Positions 19,873-28,388 of a stretch of 37,362 nucleotides of DNA are shown piece after piece. The first letter of the stretch is position 1, and each line of letters begins with the position of its first letter. The notes under the pieces are model-generated. The model had not been told where the DNA came from, did no database searches, and saw only the letters and a program-made list of their open reading frames with translations. A program made the position numbers and the translations under genes. This DNA is from a virus: the IMG/VR virus record IMGVR_UViG_3300029922_000173, positions 1-37,362 of that record. One strand, 5' to 3'.

Positions 19873-21423
19873 CTAAGGACTCCAGCTTCCACCATATTGA
19901 CCTGATCCACCGATTTGTGAGAATCTTAAACCACCAGTAAATTGATCTCCACCGTCTTCACCAGGAGACTTCAATACCATTCTCCAATCAATCTTATCCA
20001 AATTAGTTTTCTTCAATGAATCTATTTCATCCTTAAACATATTCATAAAGTTATCAGAATCATTTGTCATGTTCTGTTCTGCTTTTAACTTAGCACATGC
20101 CAACAATATAATAGCCTCAGAAAAATCCTCTCCTAATTCTGGAACATCATTAGCATTAACTAATTGATAAGGCAATTTATAATAATTAACATAAATAGGA
20201 AATATCCAATTAGGCAAAGGATATACCTGAATCTTTGTGTACATTGGCCCAGTAGTTGTAAATCCAACTGGCAATACACCAACAGTAACGCTCTGCTGCG
20301 CATAACTTGAAAATGATATAGTGCTATCACCTGTTCCTGTTGCACGAGTAAGAGTTCCAGAAGTCGATGGAACGCCACTACCTGTCATTGTAAATGTACC
20401 CTTCATTGCTGCTGCTGACCCTACAACATAGACATATGTTATCGTAAATGTCACAGCATTATTTGTATAGGTATTACCAACTACAGGTGGCGTTGTTATT
20501 CCACTAACATTAAAACTATATGTATTTGCTGACAAATTAGAAATAACTGTAATCAAACCTGTTGTTGATTGATTCTTAACTATCCTCTCTACGAAGCTAA
20601 ATAATTTAGCACCAGATACTGCTGTTGTTGCATTACTTGCATTAGTTGTAATAATTTCATAATCAGGCATACCATTTACAGTCCCAAATACAGTAACTGC
20701 AATATTTGTATCTGTTGATACGCTTGAAGAAATAGTCATTACAGATGGCGATATTGGTTGTTGAATTGCAGCTTGTACCCCCCACATGCGGTATGCTACT
20801 GGGATATTAGTTAAAATATCTAATACACCTGCCTTATAAAAATCAAAAGCGGTAACGTAATCCATTACCTTTGGCATGCCATATTTACGATGCCATAAGA
20901 AGCAGCTATGTCCTACCTGAATTGGTAAAGTGTACTCTTCCTGTGGCATAATGGCGTAACCTAATCCTGTAGAAGTAGGGCCATCATATACCTGATTTAA
21001 TGTTCCTGAAGTCTCAGATGTTATACTTGTTATCTTGAAATAATACACAGATCCATCAAACTTAATCCATCGACCAATTTGAATACCATCACTGATCATG
21101 GTTGCACCAGCAATAGAGAATACATTTGAGTTTGTAGCGCATGATGCTGGCCCTTGACCTGTAGGCCATGATACCGTGCTATTAGCATAGTTGTAGGCAT
21201 TCATAGCATTAATTGTCAATGCTGACGTAACACCATTGAAATAAGTAGTAATAGTGTTAAACGTTGCCTGACGACGCAATGTACGCCACTTAGCATCACG
21301 GGCTATGCGCCATTGTGAAAAATTAATAGCATTATTCACAGCCGTTGTGTACTCAGAACCACTTTGATTTATCGTAGCTCTACGTAAAACTTCTGCTTGG
21401 AGATCACTAAAACTAACAGCCAT
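19873..21423 (-). CDS. Head-tail adaptor / tail tubular-type protein with inserted domain
   Basis: This 516-residue protein begins VSFSDLQAEVLRRATINQSG, then INFSQWRIARDAKWRTLRRQ. This helical pattern is typical of podovirus adaptor or tail-tube proteins. The C-terminal part keeps the helical core (GEDFSEAIILLACAKLKAEQ, FMNMFKDEIDSLKK). Between them lie beta segments, including a domain at about 300-373 also found in the next tail gene. The homologous core would join the portal to the tail. The assignment rests on pattern and position. Confidence 0.65.
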   Translation of the reverse strand: MAVSFSDLQAEVLRRATINQSGSEYTTAVNNAINFSQWRIARDAKWRTLRRQATFNTITTYFNGVTSALTINAMNAYNYANSTVSWPTGQGPASCATNSNVFSIAGATMISDGIQIGRWIKFDGSVYYFKITSITSETSGTLNQVYDGPTSTGLGYAIMPQEEYTLPIQVGHSCFLWHRKYGMPKVMDYVTAFDFYKAGVLDILTNIPVAYRMWGVQAAIQQPISPSVMTISSSVSTDTNIAVTVFGTVNGMPDYEIITTNASNATTAVSGAKLFSFVERIVKNQSTTGLITVISNLSANTYSFNVSGITTPPVVGNTYTNNAVTFTITYVYVVGSAAAMKGTFTMTGSGVPSTSGTLTRATGTGDSTISFSSYAQQSVTVGVLPVGFTTTGPMYTKIQVYPLPNWIFPIYVNYYKLPYQLVNANDVPELGEDFSEAIILLACAKLKAEQNMTNDSDNFMNMFKDEIDSLKKTNLDKIDWRMVLKSPGEDGGDQFTGGLRFSQIGGSGQYGGSWSP

Positions 21424-21438
21424 ATTAAGCTCCTAAAA

Positions 21439-21456
21439 TTTACCATGAAAGGTAAA
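21439..21456 (-). other. Small hairpin upstream of adaptor gene
   Basis: TTTACC and GGTAAA form a 6-bp stem with a 6-base loop in the 79-base gap between the genes at 21503 and 21423. On the minus strand it is followed by TTTT and then the AGGAG site of the adaptor gene. It is too weak to call a terminator. Confidence 0.3.
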
Positions 21457-21502
21457 TATATAAATATCAATTCTGTGAGGAATACTATTTACTGTTAATG
21501 TA

Positions 21503-21874
21503 TTACCCACCAACTTGAGTCCCGCCTGCAAGATTGCCAGCATTGCCTGTAGCATTTGAAACTCCTGCCAAGGTTGATAAATAACCTACTGTAGCCACAA
21601 TCAAACCTTGTTCAATGTCTTTTAACGCAACTGGCAGAATAGGTAAAATCTGAGCCACTATAGCAGGAATAAAATCTTTAAATGCAAGGCCAGGAGATTC
21701 ATTCTGTAAGTTAGTAATGGCTGTTTGAACTAAAGGAACTAATTCAGTTTTAAATACAACTTGATATTCTTCCGTAATGATAGCTTCTACTAATCCATCA
21801 ATTAAACTTCCTAATTTCTCTACATCATTCCATATAATTCCTGCATCTATTTCAATAGTTTTAAAGAAAGACAT
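21503..21874 (-). CDS. Hypothetical 123-aa protein
   Basis: The protein is acidic and largely helical (MSFFKTIEIDAGIIWNDVEK, LIDGLVEAIITEEYQVV). A hydrophobic stretch AIVAQILPILPVALKDIEQG leads into a Gly/Asn-rich tail (GNAGNLAGGTQVGG). It directly follows the holin-like gene and may belong to the lysis group or to the virion. No family is recognised. Confidence 0.5.
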   Translation of the reverse strand: MSFFKTIEIDAGIIWNDVEKLGSLIDGLVEAIITEEYQVVFKTELVPLVQTAITNLQNESPGLAFKDFIPAIVAQILPILPVALKDIEQGLIVATVGYLSTLAGVSNATGNAGNLAGGTQVGG

Positions 21875-21875
21875 A

Positions 21876-22118
21876 TTATTTCCCCCCAGTTGATGTGTTC
21901 TGTGAAGTTACGATATTAACATTCCCTTGATTCCCTGCCTTAGCAATACCATGACGTAATGCAGCGATCAATGCTATAAACCATGCTTGTTGAGACAATA
22001 CAATGAAAGAAGAAATGCTATAATCTCCCTTTATTGCAAACTCAATAGCACCAAAAAATGCTGCAACTATAACCAAAGCATATGTTTTGAATCCATCTAT
22101 CTTTTGTAAAAAACCCAT
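21876..22118 (-). CDS. Holin-like membrane protein
   Basis: The 80-residue protein has two membrane segments, about residues 13-30 (YALVIVAAFFGAIEFAI) and 36-54 (SSFIVLSQQAWFIALIAAL). A short loop separates them, a basic patch RHGIAKAG follows, and the tail is polar. Size and topology fit a class II holin or a phage membrane protein of the lysis module. It sits beside an XhlA-like gene, which supports the lysis reading. No recognisable endolysin lies beside it. Confidence 0.55.
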   Translation of the reverse strand: MGFLQKIDGFKTYALVIVAAFFGAIEFAIKGDYSISSFIVLSQQAWFIALIAALRHGIAKAGNQGNVNIVTSQNTSTGGK

Positions 22119-22268
22119 CTATTCCTCCTTGATAATATGCGTGTCTAAAATTCTTATAATATCTTCAATATGTTCCTGCTGTTTATGTAAATCCAAAGAC
22201 AGATGATACGTGCGTATTAACTGCCCCTGAAGTAAATTTCTTATGTCAGTCATTTCTTTAACTGTCAT
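22119..22268 (-). CDS. Small helical protein in lysis-like cluster
   Basis: The 49-residue ORF starts in a TAATG-type overlap with the upstream gene and ends one base before the next ATG. It is one amphipathic helix (MTDIRNLLQGQLIRTYHLSL, then EHIEDIIRILDTHII) that could be a coiled coil. The AAGGAGGAATAG stretch at its end is the ribosome site of the holin-like gene. Confidence 0.55.
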   Translation of the reverse strand: MTVKEMTDIRNLLQGQLIRTYHLSLDLHKQQEHIEDIIRILDTHIIKEE

Positions 22269-22522
22269 TATTTTCCATTCATTTTAAAAATAATCTCTAA
22301 TACCCCCACAGCTCCAAAGCCTATATAAACCATTTTATTTAAAAAATCAAAATTCTTCTTATCTTCAATTACATGTTCCTTAAAAACAATTAAATGCTCA
22401 TCTAACTTCTTAGTAAAATTGTAAACACGTTCATCAATGCGAGCTAAAATTACATCTGGACTTTCTTCTCCTTTGTCCTCTGCCCTACGCTTGATTCCGT
22501 CCCAAGGCATACCATCCTCCAT
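22268..22522 (-). CDS. XhlA-like coiled-coil membrane protein
   Basis: The 84-residue protein has a polar charged N-terminus and a heptad-like segment (ILARIDERVYNFTKKLDEHL, FKEHVIEDKKNFDFLN). One membrane helix (MVYIGFGAVGVLEIIF, about residues 64-79) follows before the short basic end. That order, coiled coil then C-terminal anchor, is the pattern of XhlA/hemolysin-type phage proteins that associate with holins. It shares its stop/start with the next gene (TAATG). Confidence 0.6.
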   Translation of the reverse strand: MEDGMPWDGIKRRAEDKGEESPDVILARIDERVYNFTKKLDEHLIVFKEHVIEDKKNFDFLNKMVYIGFGAVGVLEIIFKMNGK

Positions 22523-22833
22523 TAATTACCATTTACAACACAATTAGATAATGCTGCTATAGCCAAATTAGCAGTAGCAATCTGAACTTGATCTTCAGAA
22601 GCTGCTACTGTTAACGCTTGAATTGTCTGAGACTTTTGATTCAAGTCATTACTGGCTACTTGAAGCACTTGGGTATATCCATTTAAGGTATCATTGACAT
22701 CTACGTTTCCAACTTCAACAACTTGCGCTGTTTGACATTGAGCATCTGTCGTAATAGTTCCTACGGATTGCGCCCATGTTCTTTCTGCAATAATTAATCC
22801 GACAATCAATAATATTAATAATATTTTTTTCAT
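22522..22833 (-). CDS. Small secreted protein with two cysteines
   Basis: The 103-residue protein has a textbook Sec signal peptide: KK, a hydrophobic core ILLILLIVGLIIA, then cleavage probably at TWA|QS. The mature part is helical (GYTQVLQVASNDLNQKSQTI) with two cysteines near its ends (about positions 33 and 98), able to form a disulphide outside the cytoplasm. There is no lipobox, so it is not an Rz1-type lipoprotein. It is the third signal-peptide gene in a row and borders the membrane cluster, so a periplasmic role is inferred. Confidence 0.65.
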   Translation of the reverse strand: MKKILLILLIVGLIIAERTWAQSVGTITTDAQCQTAQVVEVGNVDVNDTLNGYTQVLQVASNDLNQKSQTIQALTVAASEDQVQIATANLAIAALSNCVVNGN

Positions 22834-22842
22834 ATTTCTCCT

Positions 22843-24105
22843 TTAGTATGCGTAACCTTGTCCGTGGAATAAATTTCCTGGCCCTGCTAATTTAATATCT
22901 GTTGTTCTTGTTAATGTTAAATTGTAACCAAAATCAAACAACTGAGTATTTGCTGTAACGTCAGTAAATGTAGTTGATGCAATATAAGCATTCCCTGCCG
23001 TTCCATTATAAGTAAGATATACCGGAGAACTGGCAGTTTCAGACCTCATATTCAACTGGGAATTTATGTTTATTAAAGTAGATACTGTCATTGTGGTTCC
23101 AGCCAACATGTTGAATATTGCCCCACCATATCCATTAGTTAAAGTTCCAAATGTCATATTATAATTACCAGCCATTGTTATAGTGGCATTTAATAATAAA
23201 TTATTAGCATTGAAAGCGCTTGTTAATGTTATTGTTTCAGACGAATAAGTTTGATTGGTATTAACATTGTTCCAAGTCATTCCACTGGTATTTAAAGTGA
23301 CATTTCCCACTAATTCTAACTGAGAACCTGTATTAACTATGGTTCCAGAAGTATAAGTTATTGTGTCACCGCCTATCCAAAGATTTCCAGAAAGAGTGAC
23401 GGTCCCTCCAGCACCAATAACAAAATTATTTGAAATAAAATTAGTTGAGTTTCCAGAACTTGACCAAGTTCCAGTATGAAGAACCAAAGTAGATGTTCCT
23501 GAAACACCTGCGGTTCCTTGAGTAAATCCACCGGAACCAAAATTGAAAGCACCATTGATTATTACTGCTGAATTACCAAAAGTCGTAAGACCATTAGTAA
23601 GCCAATTACCAGTTATAGTAATTGTAACTGCACCAACAGTATTCATAGTTCCAGACCAATTAAAACCACCTGGTGTTAGTGTCTGTGATCCTGTAATAGA
23701 CATGAGTGGAAATGAACCAGTAGGGGTTGATAAAAGAGTAATTGTTCCGCCAGAGTTTACTATAGTTCCTCCAGCACTAGAAGTCATTGCTCCACCAATA
23801 TTACCACCAGTAGTAAGAGTCAATGTCTGAGTTCCAAATGCCAAAGTTCCCACATATCCTGTTTCATCTATAAATGCAGCAGCAGCAGCAGCTGTAATAG
23901 TTATATTTCCAGAAGAAGAGTTAAGAGTTGCTGTATCACCAGCTACAGGGGTTCCTAATGCTGCAAGACAAGTTCCTTGATCTGCTGATACTGAAGTCCA
24001 TACGTTTGCTGACCAGTTGCCTCCCGATGTACAAGCAAACCAAACGGTAGCATGGGCTGTTGAGCATAATGTAAGAAATAATATTGTAAGAAGTATCTTT
24101 CTCAT
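22843..24105 (-). CDS. Secreted beta-rich repeat protein
   Basis: The 420-residue protein starts with a Sec signal peptide (MRKILLTILFLTLCSTAHA, cleavage after AHA). The mature chain opens VWFACTSGGNWSANVWTS, with a Cys pair. It then consists of short Thr/Asn/Gly-rich strands (GNITITAAAAAAFIDETGYV, GTIVNSGGTITLLSTPTGS, GNMTFGTLTNGYGG), the look of a right-handed beta helix or adhesin-like solenoid. It overlaps the LamG-like gene by 4 bases. It is probably exported or displayed on the surface rather than assembled in the cytoplasmic virion. Confidence 0.65.
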   Translation of the reverse strand: MRKILLTILFLTLCSTAHATVWFACTSGGNWSANVWTSVSADQGTCLAALGTPVAGDTATLNSSSGNITITAAAAAAFIDETGYVGTLAFGTQTLTLTTGGNIGGAMTSSAGGTIVNSGGTITLLSTPTGSFPLMSITGSQTLTPGGFNWSGTMNTVGAVTITITGNWLTNGLTTFGNSAVIINGAFNFGSGGFTQGTAGVSGTSTLVLHTGTWSSSGNSTNFISNNFVIGAGGTVTLSGNLWIGGDTITYTSGTIVNTGSQLELVGNVTLNTSGMTWNNVNTNQTYSSETITLTSAFNANNLLLNATITMAGNYNMTFGTLTNGYGGAIFNMLAGTTMTVSTLININSQLNMRSETASSPVYLTYNGTAGNAYIASTTFTDVTANTQLFDFGYNLTLTRTTDIKLAGPGNLFHGQGYAY

Positions 24106-25565
24106 GCAGCTATCCCCAATACCACATTAACGTTATCACAAGTACATCCACTCTGAATATTGCACATAATCACATCATTAGCTGCTATTGAAGTTGTCCA
24201 TCCAGAAAGATTAGTATTTTGACTATATGTTGCTGTTGACAATGCTGGCAATGCTGAAGCTGTGATCGTATTGGATACTGTAGGAATTGCTGCATTAGTC
24301 TTCCAAATATCTATTGTGCAAGAGCAATTCCCTGCGCTTAATGCCCCTGTGATAGTGGATGAGATTATCTTTCCAGCAGTAGGTACTGTCCATGAGTTTG
24401 TTGTTCCTATAGTTACTGGCGTTCCAGCATATCCATTTGCGCCACAGGTGAATGTTGAATAATTAAAATTACCACCATTTTGACCTTGGAGATTCCCAGA
24501 ATTGGTTATTGCAACGGCTGAAATTCCATTATTTTTTATCGTCAATGTTCCAGTAGAGCTGCTAGTGCTAATAGTAGATAAAACTGTGCCTTGATTAGCA
24601 AGCGTAAGAGTTGGCGTTCCGTTTGATCCTGCGGTATATGGTGATGCTGGCGGTGTAAATCCTGTTGTCCATCGTGCTATGTTACTTACTCGGTATTCTC
24701 CTAGATTTCCAACAATTCCACCTGAAAAGCCACTAACAAATCCAATAGCTTCTCCTGTTGAAAAGCTAGCAATGGTGTGAGCTGATGTTGTGTTTCCTTG
24801 AGATACTCCATTAACATAAATAACAAAACTAGATCCATTCCTCACTAGAGCAACATGATACCAAGAACCAGTTGTTAATACACCTGATCCTGTTGAGAAA
24901 TTAATTTGTGTTCCACCTTCATAATCAATAAATTGTAAAGACCCGTTTGAATTAACAAATAGTGCTTCATAATTGTTGGTATTTGTATAATTAAGCCATG
25001 CTGCTTGATCTGTGTCACCTGTCAATGTTGTTGGGTTAATCCAAAAGTCAATCGTGAAATTACCAGATCCAAAATTGAAAACATTATTCTGTGGAATTGA
25101 TAGTACAGCTGACAAGTAATTTGACGAAACCCCATAATAAACCCCTGTAAATTGAGGACTCGTATTAGCAAAGGTAAATCCTGAATTAGTCACTGTAAAA
25201 GCATTCTGCGATGAATCCGTAACATTATTATTCAAATGAAGCATTAACTGTGTATTGCTGTCAATACCGCCAATCCCAGCCGTACCAGAGTTGATTGTTG
25301 CCCCACCTGATAAAGAATTAACTGTGAATGTGTCCAATGAAGTAGTTTGATTTCCTACTGTCAATGTATAGGCTGTTGATGATGGATATAAATTTGATCC
25401 TGATAACGTCCAATAACTAGCGCCAGCAACTCCGGTACACCCAGCGCCTGTATCATTTGGCTGACATACCTGTGTCGGAACATTTGTATATGATTGATTT
25501 ACAGTAGCTACAGCGCCAGCTAATGAGGGGAATATAAATAATAAAGGAATAAGTTTTTTAAGCAT
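24102..25565 (-). CDS. Secreted LamG-like (concanavalin fold) protein
   Basis: The 487-residue protein has a signal peptide (MLKKLIPLLFIFPSLAGA). A LamG/concanavalin-type domain spans about residues 103-305: TQLMLHLNNNVTDSSQNAFT, then FGSGNFTIDFWINP, SWYHVALVRNGSSFVIYVNG and GNLGEYRVSNIARW. The W/FTIDFWINP and WYHVALVRNG strands are the family hallmark. LamG domains bind sugars or protein ligands at cell surfaces. The C-terminal region has several cysteines (CSCTIDIW, CNIQSGCTC). It overlaps the upstream gene by 8 bases, so it is co-transcribed with virion genes. Confidence 0.75.
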   Translation of the reverse strand: MLKKLIPLLFIFPSLAGAVATVNQSYTNVPTQVCQPNDTGAGCTGVAGASYWTLSGSNLYPSSTAYTLTVGNQTTSLDTFTVNSLSGGATINSGTAGIGGIDSNTQLMLHLNNNVTDSSQNAFTVTNSGFTFANTSPQFTGVYYGVSSNYLSAVLSIPQNNVFNFGSGNFTIDFWINPTTLTGDTDQAAWLNYTNTNNYEALFVNSNGSLQFIDYEGGTQINFSTGSGVLTTGSWYHVALVRNGSSFVIYVNGVSQGNTTSAHTIASFSTGEAIGFVSGFSGGIVGNLGEYRVSNIARWTTGFTPPASPYTAGSNGTPTLTLANQGTVLSTISTSSSTGTLTIKNNGISAVAITNSGNLQGQNGGNFNYSTFTCGANGYAGTPVTIGTTNSWTVPTAGKIISSTITGALSAGNCSCTIDIWKTNAAIPTVSNTITASALPALSTATYSQNTNLSGWTTSIAANDVIMCNIQSGCTCDNVNVVLGIAA

Positions 25566-25857
25566 ATGTCAATGTTGCTCTATTTGCCCAAATATCGCCA
25601 AAATTCATATAATTAGAAGACCATGTTGTTGATACTACAGCGCTACTTCCATTATATTGAATAAACTGAATTGCCCATGATGCTCCTGTTTGAGAAGCCC
25701 CAGGGATAGCGTACCCTACATATACAGGTACGCTACCAACTTGATAATCAACTAATGTTGTTAATGGATATGAATACGTCCCTACAGGGTGACTAATACT
25801 GCTTGTCACTTGATCATTGAATGGACTATACCCCGTAGGGGATGTATAACTTGGCAT
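25558..25857 (-). CDS. Small beta-rich structural-type protein
   Basis: The 99-residue protein is Ser/Thr/Tyr-rich with alternating strands (YSYPLTTLVDYQVGSVPVYV, ASWAIQFIQYNGSSAVVSTT). It ends NRATLTYA. It is small, has no cysteines and lies among head and accessory genes, so a virion component is likely. No family is recognised. The ribosome site is weak (AAGGCTGGG). Confidence 0.55.
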   Translation of the reverse strand: MPSYTSPTGYSPFNDQVTSSISHPVGTYSYPLTTLVDYQVGSVPVYVGYAIPGASQTGASWAIQFIQYNGSSAVVSTTWSSNYMNFGDIWANRATLTYA

Positions 25858-25861
25858 TTAT

Positions 25862-26410
25862 TTACCCAGCCTTTACCAATCCTTCAGCAGGGACTTCTCC
25901 CCAACCGCCATACCTAATATTCTTACCTGAATTAGCCCTATCATCACCACCGCCAACTTTCTTAATCTCAGGAACACGATCAGGAAGATCATGCAACTGA
26001 ACAACGGAAGCTTTCTTTAAGAATGTTTCGTGAGCCTTCTTCTGGTCAAATCCAAGATCCTTTAAATATTCATCCATATTCTGATACCCATGAGCTTCAC
26101 GAGCAATTCTAAACTGCTTCATAAACTCATCGTTTGTTTTAAAATCACTTCCCATTGTTACTGTCCCTTGAGGCATGGCCATAATCTGTTCATAAGTAGG
26201 TCTGCCATTCTCTTCCCACCAACTATACATTGCAGAACGATCTGGCCCTTCATATGTATAATCAGCTCCAGCAGGAACTCTCATTTTAAACTTCTTGCCA
26301 TCCATATCGGTTTGTTCAACAATAATCTCTTTACCACTAAGATTCTTTAATCCAACACGCTCCTTAGCAGGATGCCACAAACCTTTTTCATCGCTAATCC
26401 ATGATCCCAT
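25862..26410 (-). CDS. Conserved phage structural-region protein
   Basis: ATG 26410 follows a GGAGAAAATAAC stretch and replaces the longer frame that begins at 26518. The 182-residue protein begins MGSWISDEKGLWHPAKERVG. A beta module KEIIVEQTDMDGKKFKMRVP and AGADYTYEGPDRSAM follow. This pattern, WxPAKERVxLKNxxGK then YxYEGPDR, is widespread in phage genomes near head genes and has no assigned function. A helical middle and basic glycine-rich end (RANSGKNIRYGGWGEVP) complete it. Confidence 0.65.
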   Translation of the reverse strand: MGSWISDEKGLWHPAKERVGLKNLSGKEIIVEQTDMDGKKFKMRVPAGADYTYEGPDRSAMYSWWEENGRPTYEQIMAMPQGTVTMGSDFKTNDEFMKQFRIAREAHGYQNMDEYLKDLGFDQKKAHETFLKKASVVQLHDLPDRVPEIKKVGGGDDRANSGKNIRYGGWGEVPAEGLVKAG

Positions 26411-26456
26411 GTTATTTTCTCCTTTTATGATTATGTGCGTAATTGCACAGTCATTT

Positions 26457-26795
26457 TTATAATTGTGCTGCCATGCAAGTAATTGCTCCACCAGTTGCGT
26501 TACTATCGTATGTAACATATGCTCCTAATGGAAATGAAATGCCACTTGTTCCAAAATCAAAATCTGCACCCTTACTTGCTGTGCCTGTAATATTTATACG
26601 TTGTAACCCACCTGCTCCATTAGCAATACTTATAACTGATGGAGTAGCTGAGGATATTACGTGAATATGAAATACTATTGTTCCTTTTGGAATTACAACT
26701 CCCGTAGAACCAGCGTCTGTAATTGTACTACTATATAAATATGCACTTGTTCCTGTTGTTGGAATATCTACAACACCTATGGCTCCGAATGACAT
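26457..26795 (-). CDS. Small beta-rich structural-type protein
   Basis: The 112-residue protein is made of short strands (SFGAIGVVDIPTTGTSAYLY, GVVIPKGTIVFHIHVIS, GAYVTYDSNATGGAIT) with no cysteine-rich site. It overlaps the end of the glycosyltransferase gene by 19 bases. It looks like a head-decoration or fibre-like subunit and could be the target of the neighbouring glycosyltransferase. Both ideas are inference. Confidence 0.55.
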   Translation of the reverse strand: MSFGAIGVVDIPTTGTSAYLYSSTITDAGSTGVVIPKGTIVFHIHVISSATPSVISIANGAGGLQRINITGTASKGADFDFGTSGISFPLGAYVTYDSNATGGAITCMAAQL

Positions 26796-27487
26796 AATAT
26801 CTCCTTTGGTAAATCCTCTAATTTAAAAGTTCCACTCTCCAACGCTTTTAATAATCTCCAATTCGCAATATTATTACCAGTAAATCTCTCGTCATATCTA
26901 TATTGTTGCACATTTTCTTCTGTAATCTTATCGTGGTTCAATGTATGTTGAAAACACCCAATAGGCTTAATTCCCTTTTCTCCCAGTCGCAAGAAGAAAT
27001 CAACATCTGAATTCCAGTCTCTACCACAAATCTCATAAGGTCTAAAATACGGTTGTTCTAAATGTTTAAATGTTCCACGTGAAATAAGCGTCATTGGGAA
27101 TCCAGTCAAATCACATTCAACGTACCCTTCACCTGTCTCTATAGGCAAAACTAAATTATTTGGTATTCTCTTTAATATGACGCATGAATATGGATAGTGA
27201 CGAGAATATGTTTTTATAGTGGCGACGTAAGTATTTGCATTTATTAGCGTTTCAACCATTTCAACTGTGTGCCCCCAATGGTCGTCGTCGAGTAAAAGTA
27301 AATAATCGTAATCGCCCTGTAAAAAATCCGCCGTAATCTTGTTCTGTGCATCAGGCAAGAACATGTCCTTAACTATCATCTGACATATAGAATACTTTCT
27401 ACATAGGGAATCTGTAAGATTTTGGAAAGATTCTTCAAATCTTTTATCGTTCCTAGTTTTACAGACCCCTATGTAGATAGATTTCAT
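26777..27487 (-). CDS. Glycosyltransferase inside the head-gene operon
   Basis: ATG 27487 (MKSIYIGVCKTRNDKRF) lies one base after the stop of the decoration-type gene and is preferred over the longer frame from 27568. The 236-residue protein has a GT-A core: early Rossmann strand, then YDYLLLLDDDHWG with the DDD motif (67-69), a metal and nucleotide-sugar site. GFPMTLISRGTFKHLEQPYF and RDWNSDVDFFLRLGEKG (Asp pair) follow, the usual acceptor-side features. Being embedded among capsid genes, it is the best candidate for glycosylating a virion protein. Confidence 0.7.
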   Translation of the reverse strand: MKSIYIGVCKTRNDKRFEESFQNLTDSLCRKYSICQMIVKDMFLPDAQNKITADFLQGDYDYLLLLDDDHWGHTVEMVETLINANTYVATIKTYSRHYPYSCVILKRIPNNLVLPIETGEGYVECDLTGFPMTLISRGTFKHLEQPYFRPYEICGRDWNSDVDFFLRLGEKGIKPIGCFQHTLNHDKITEENVQQYRYDERFTGNNIANWRLLKALESGTFKLEDLPKEILCHSEP

Positions 27488-27488
27488 C

Positions 27489-28328
27489 TTATTCCATTTC
27501 CACGAAGATAGCGCCTTGACGATTAGCGTTACCAGTTGCGCCAGCAGCAGTATAGTTAAATCCAACAATAGGATTCTGTAAACCGTTAGTTGCTAATGTG
27601 CTACCACTTTTAGCAACAGCAGCGTAAGCCCCTGAAACAACACCAGAAGCCATGACTTGCTGACCAGCGACTACAGTGTTTGTACCATCTTCAGCACAAC
27701 CACAGATACCCTTGGTGCAAACCCATCCCCATTGATTAACGGATGTGGTGGTCTGCATAAGAACGCCTGTAACAGTTGCAGCAGAAGTAGGACAAATTGC
27801 CAAGTCAGTAAACATAGACTGAACAATAATAATACCTGTGCTTACAGTAATTGCCGTTTGCAGCGCTTCATTTAATTGAAGATATAAAGTAGTAGTTGTT
27901 GGATTACCTGTGGCTGTATTACCAACAATACGATATGTCTGACCTAAACCTGTACCGCCAGTAGTAATTAAATATCCACCTTGGTATTTATTAGCAGCAA
28001 TACTTGCAACTGTGACTTGCAAATAATGGCTACCAACTTGACCAGGAAGAATAGGATATTCCTGTGGAACGACTACAGCAGAAGCAGAAGCAATAACTGC
28101 TGCGCCAGTGTAAGTTAATTGACCATTTGTAGAAGGGCCAACTAAGTTACCAGCGTTTGTTGCTGTACCAATATGGCAATACCGATACACGTTACCATCG
28201 GCACGTTCCACCATGTACCCCATAGGATAACGTGGTGCTGCGTCAACTGTTTCAATGTTGACATCAACGCCTGCCCCAGGAATACCTTGAATCGAATTGC
28301 TATAATAAGAATTACTGTTTAAAGCCAT
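27489..28328 (-). CDS. Head-associated structural protein
   Basis: The 279-residue protein begins MALNSNSYYSNSIQGIPGAG. It then carries RYPMGYMVERADGNVYRYCH, a pattern common in capsid-associated proteins encoded after the major capsid protein. It is beta-rich with many Thr/Ala/Gly stretches and a CTKGICGCAEDGTN segment (three cysteines). A strong AAAGGAG site lies upstream. Likely it is a decoration or minor head protein; it is well expressed in such operons. Confidence 0.65.
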   Translation of the reverse strand: MALNSNSYYSNSIQGIPGAGVDVNIETVDAAPRYPMGYMVERADGNVYRYCHIGTATNAGNLVGPSTNGQLTYTGAAVIASASAVVVPQEYPILPGQVGSHYLQVTVASIAANKYQGGYLITTGGTGLGQTYRIVGNTATGNPTTTTLYLQLNEALQTAITVSTGIIIVQSMFTDLAICPTSAATVTGVLMQTTTSVNQWGWVCTKGICGCAEDGTNTVVAGQQVMASGVVSGAYAAVAKSGSTLATNGLQNPIVGFNYTAAGATGNANRQGAIFVEME

Positions 28329-28388
28329 TTGAAACTCCTTTTTTTAGCCCCCTCTGCATGCGTCAACATATTGAGGCTGATTAGAAAA

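Noticed and set aside
27488-27568. Longer N-terminus for the head-operon glycosyltransferase
   Set aside because: The extension overlaps the end of the head-protein gene. The domain begins at MKSIYIG one base after that gene's stop.
28329-28388. Terminator between head genes
   Set aside because: AGCC and GGCT segments flank the gap, but the stem is short and irregular and is not followed by T residues on the coding strand.
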